From contig JAHLLR010000034.1 in assembly GCA_020444075.1 (NCBI GenBank), positions 1-51,315 on the forward strand: 51,315 nt of DNA, read 5' to 3'. Below are positions 50,264-51,315 of this stretch, piece by piece. Source of the stretch: Deltaproteobacteria bacterium (lineage in GTDB: Bacteria > Desulfobacterota > Desulfobacteria > Desulfobacterales > Desulfosarcinaceae). A model generated the notes under the pieces. The model was not told the origin of the DNA. It saw only the letters and a program-made list of their open reading frames with translations, and did not search any database. The position numbers and the translations under genes were made by a program. The first letter of the stretch is position 1. Every line of letters starts with the position of its first letter.

Positions 50264-51315
50264 ATGATCTGGCCATTTGACAAGAAAAACAACCGCCCGG
50301 ACAAGGTTGGGCCCGTCCGTTCCCCGCCGCGTGTCTCTGCGCTGAAGCGGACCTGGCAATTGCTGCAGGTCGAGCCGGCCCTGACCTGCAACCTGGCTTG
50401 CGTCATGTGCCCGTGGCGCGGGGAAACCGGGCGGTCGGACGGGTCCGGCCTGATGGATCAGCAGGTATGGGCGGCAGTCAAACCCTGGCTGCACGAGGTG
50501 GAGATGGTCGATTTCACCGGCGGCGGCGAGCCGCTGCTGCAGCCTCACCTGCGGGAATGGATCCGGGATGCCGCCGATGCCGGCTGCCGGTCCGGATTTC
50601 TGACCAACGGTACCCTGCTGACGACGAATCTGACGCGGCGGTTGGTCGACGACGGGTTGGACTGGATCGGAGTTTCCCTGGACGGCGCCACCCCCGATGT
50701 TTACGAAGCGATCCGGCCCGGTGCCGATTTTAAGCGGGTGTGCGGCAGCATTGCGGGTTTTTCCCGCCTCAAACAGAACCATCGACCGCAGATTATTCTC
50801 AACTTCGTGATGATGACGGTCAATATCCACCAGCTGGCGGACCTGGTGCGCCTGGCCGCCGACCTGGGGGTGGACCGGATCAACTTCAAGCAGTGCGACG
50901 TGATCCGTGCCGTCAACCGCCAAACTCTCGGACTGTTCGGCCCGCACCGGGAAAAGAAAATTATAGCGCTGGAGAAGCAGGTTAAAAAGGCCCGCCGCCT
51001 GGCGGATCGGCTGGGCATGGAGACCACGTCCTTTTCGTTTTACCCCGATGAAATGCCCGTGTGCGGCCAGGACCCGGTGCATTCCCTGTTCATCGCCCGG
51101 GACGGCAGCGTGGCGCCGTGCATCAACACCGCCTACGGCGGCGCGAGCCGGTTTTTTGAGAAACCGGTCATGCTGCCCCGCCTGGTGTTCGGCCGCCTGC
51201 CGGAGCAGGATCTGATGGACGTCTGGCTGTCGGAGCGGTATGCATCTTTTCGCGACCGGTTTGTCTGGCGGGACCAGGCATACAGCAGAGTCCTGAGACG
51301 CAGCCAGTTCGACGC
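50264..51315 (+). CDS. Radical SAM/SPASM-type protein (3' end outside window)
   Basis: An open frame runs to the window edge (350 codons visible from the ATG at 50264; an in-frame ATG at 50219 is an alternative). The radical SAM motif is CNLACVMC (Cys42, Cys46, Cys49), followed by FTGGGEPLL (SAM-binding) and SLDGATPDVYEAIRPG. A SPASM-like Cys region begins at CGQDPVHSLF...CIN (about 275-300). Such enzymes modify peptides or proteins or act as general maturases. It diverges from the heme sensor kinase. The product target cannot be seen in this window. Confidence 0.85.
   Translation, partial: MIWPFDKKNNRPDKVGPVRSPPRVSALKRTWQLLQVEPALTCNLACVMCPWRGETGRSDGSGLMDQQVWAAVKPWLHEVEMVDFTGGGEPLLQPHLREWIRDAADAGCRSGFLTNGTLLTTNLTRRLVDDGLDWIGVSLDGATPDVYEAIRPGADFKRVCGSIAGFSRLKQNHRPQIILNFVMMTVNIHQLADLVRLAADLGVDRINFKQCDVIRAVNRQTLGLFGPHREKKIIALEKQVKKARRLADRLGMETTSFSFYPDEMPVCGQDPVHSLFIARDGSVAPCINTAYGGASRFFEKPVMLPRLVFGRLPEQDLMDVWLSERYASFRDRFVWRDQAYSRVLRRSQFD

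Noticed and set aside
1-51315. CRISPR array, prophage, complete insertion sequence or tRNA genes
   Set aside because: No regularly spaced direct repeats, phage structural genes, recognisable transposase genes or cloverleaf-like sequences were found on reading through.

Overview
The window is a gene-dense, GC-rich stretch of bacterial chromosome with no rRNA, tRNA, CRISPR array, prophage or intact transposon that I can see. The gene set suggests an anaerobic or microaerophilic member of the Desulfobacterota: ferritin-like and rubrerythrin-type proteins, an iron-sulfur flavoprotein, a c-type-heme sensor kinase, a YeiH-type sulfate exporter-like protein, a 4-hydroxybutyryl-CoA dehydratase-family enzyme and a cobalamin radical SAM enzyme. 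This placement is an inference from gene content; there is no marker gene to fix the taxon.

Layout. 1-333 is the tail of a DegV-family gene ending inside a 143-bp palindromic repeat. 496-7310 is a plus-strand lipid or polyketide-like cluster: two TRL-like lipoproteins, glycosyltransferase, LpxL/HtrB-type acyltransferase, acyl carrier protein, ketosynthase, PlsC acyltransferase, B12-dependent radical SAM enzyme and a membrane zinc ribbon. dnaK (7635-9551) has its own promoter and terminator. 9909-13402 holds a 4-HB-CoA dehydratase-family enzyme, a PEBP-like lipoprotein and a DUF4143-type ATPase. A Fur-family regulator (minus) and a chromate transporter plus rhodanese (plus) diverge from a shared control region at 14114-14272. 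A hybrid sensor kinase and an epoxide-hydrolase-like enzyme follow on the minus strand.

19230-25077 is a redox block: NDH-2-like flavoprotein, rhodanese-ferritin fusion, ferritin-like protein, a truncated Fe-S gene, small Cys-rich proteins, a mercuric-reductase-like flavoprotein and a TVP38 membrane protein. 26210-31744 encodes a complete 2-oxoglutarate dehydrogenase complex (E1, E2, E3). 32036-35554 holds an iron-sulfur flavoprotein, a convergent Cys-rich protein, a DksA-type protein and an NtrC-like regulator with an altered sigma-54 contact loop.

35774-44958 is the most interesting part: a tight operon with a full dipeptide/opine-type ABC importer (two ATPases, binding protein, two permeases), a saccharopine-dehydrogenase-like enzyme, a regulator that fuses an XRE helix-turn-helix to a TRAP-transporter (DctP-type) solute-binding domain, and an MmgE/PrpD enzyme. 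It reads as a self-regulated uptake and catabolic unit for an unidentified small acidic or amino-acid-like compound. 44955-50122 (minus) holds a heme-binding sensor kinase, a YeiH-family transporter with an unusual N-terminal extension and two small partner proteins. The window ends inside a radical SAM/SPASM gene.

Non-coding highlights are two 143-bp palindromes of identical length whose outer stems differ in sequence but stay self-complementary, a REP-like hairpin, a MITE-like element, and a perfect inverted repeat between the divergent fur-like and chrA genes.
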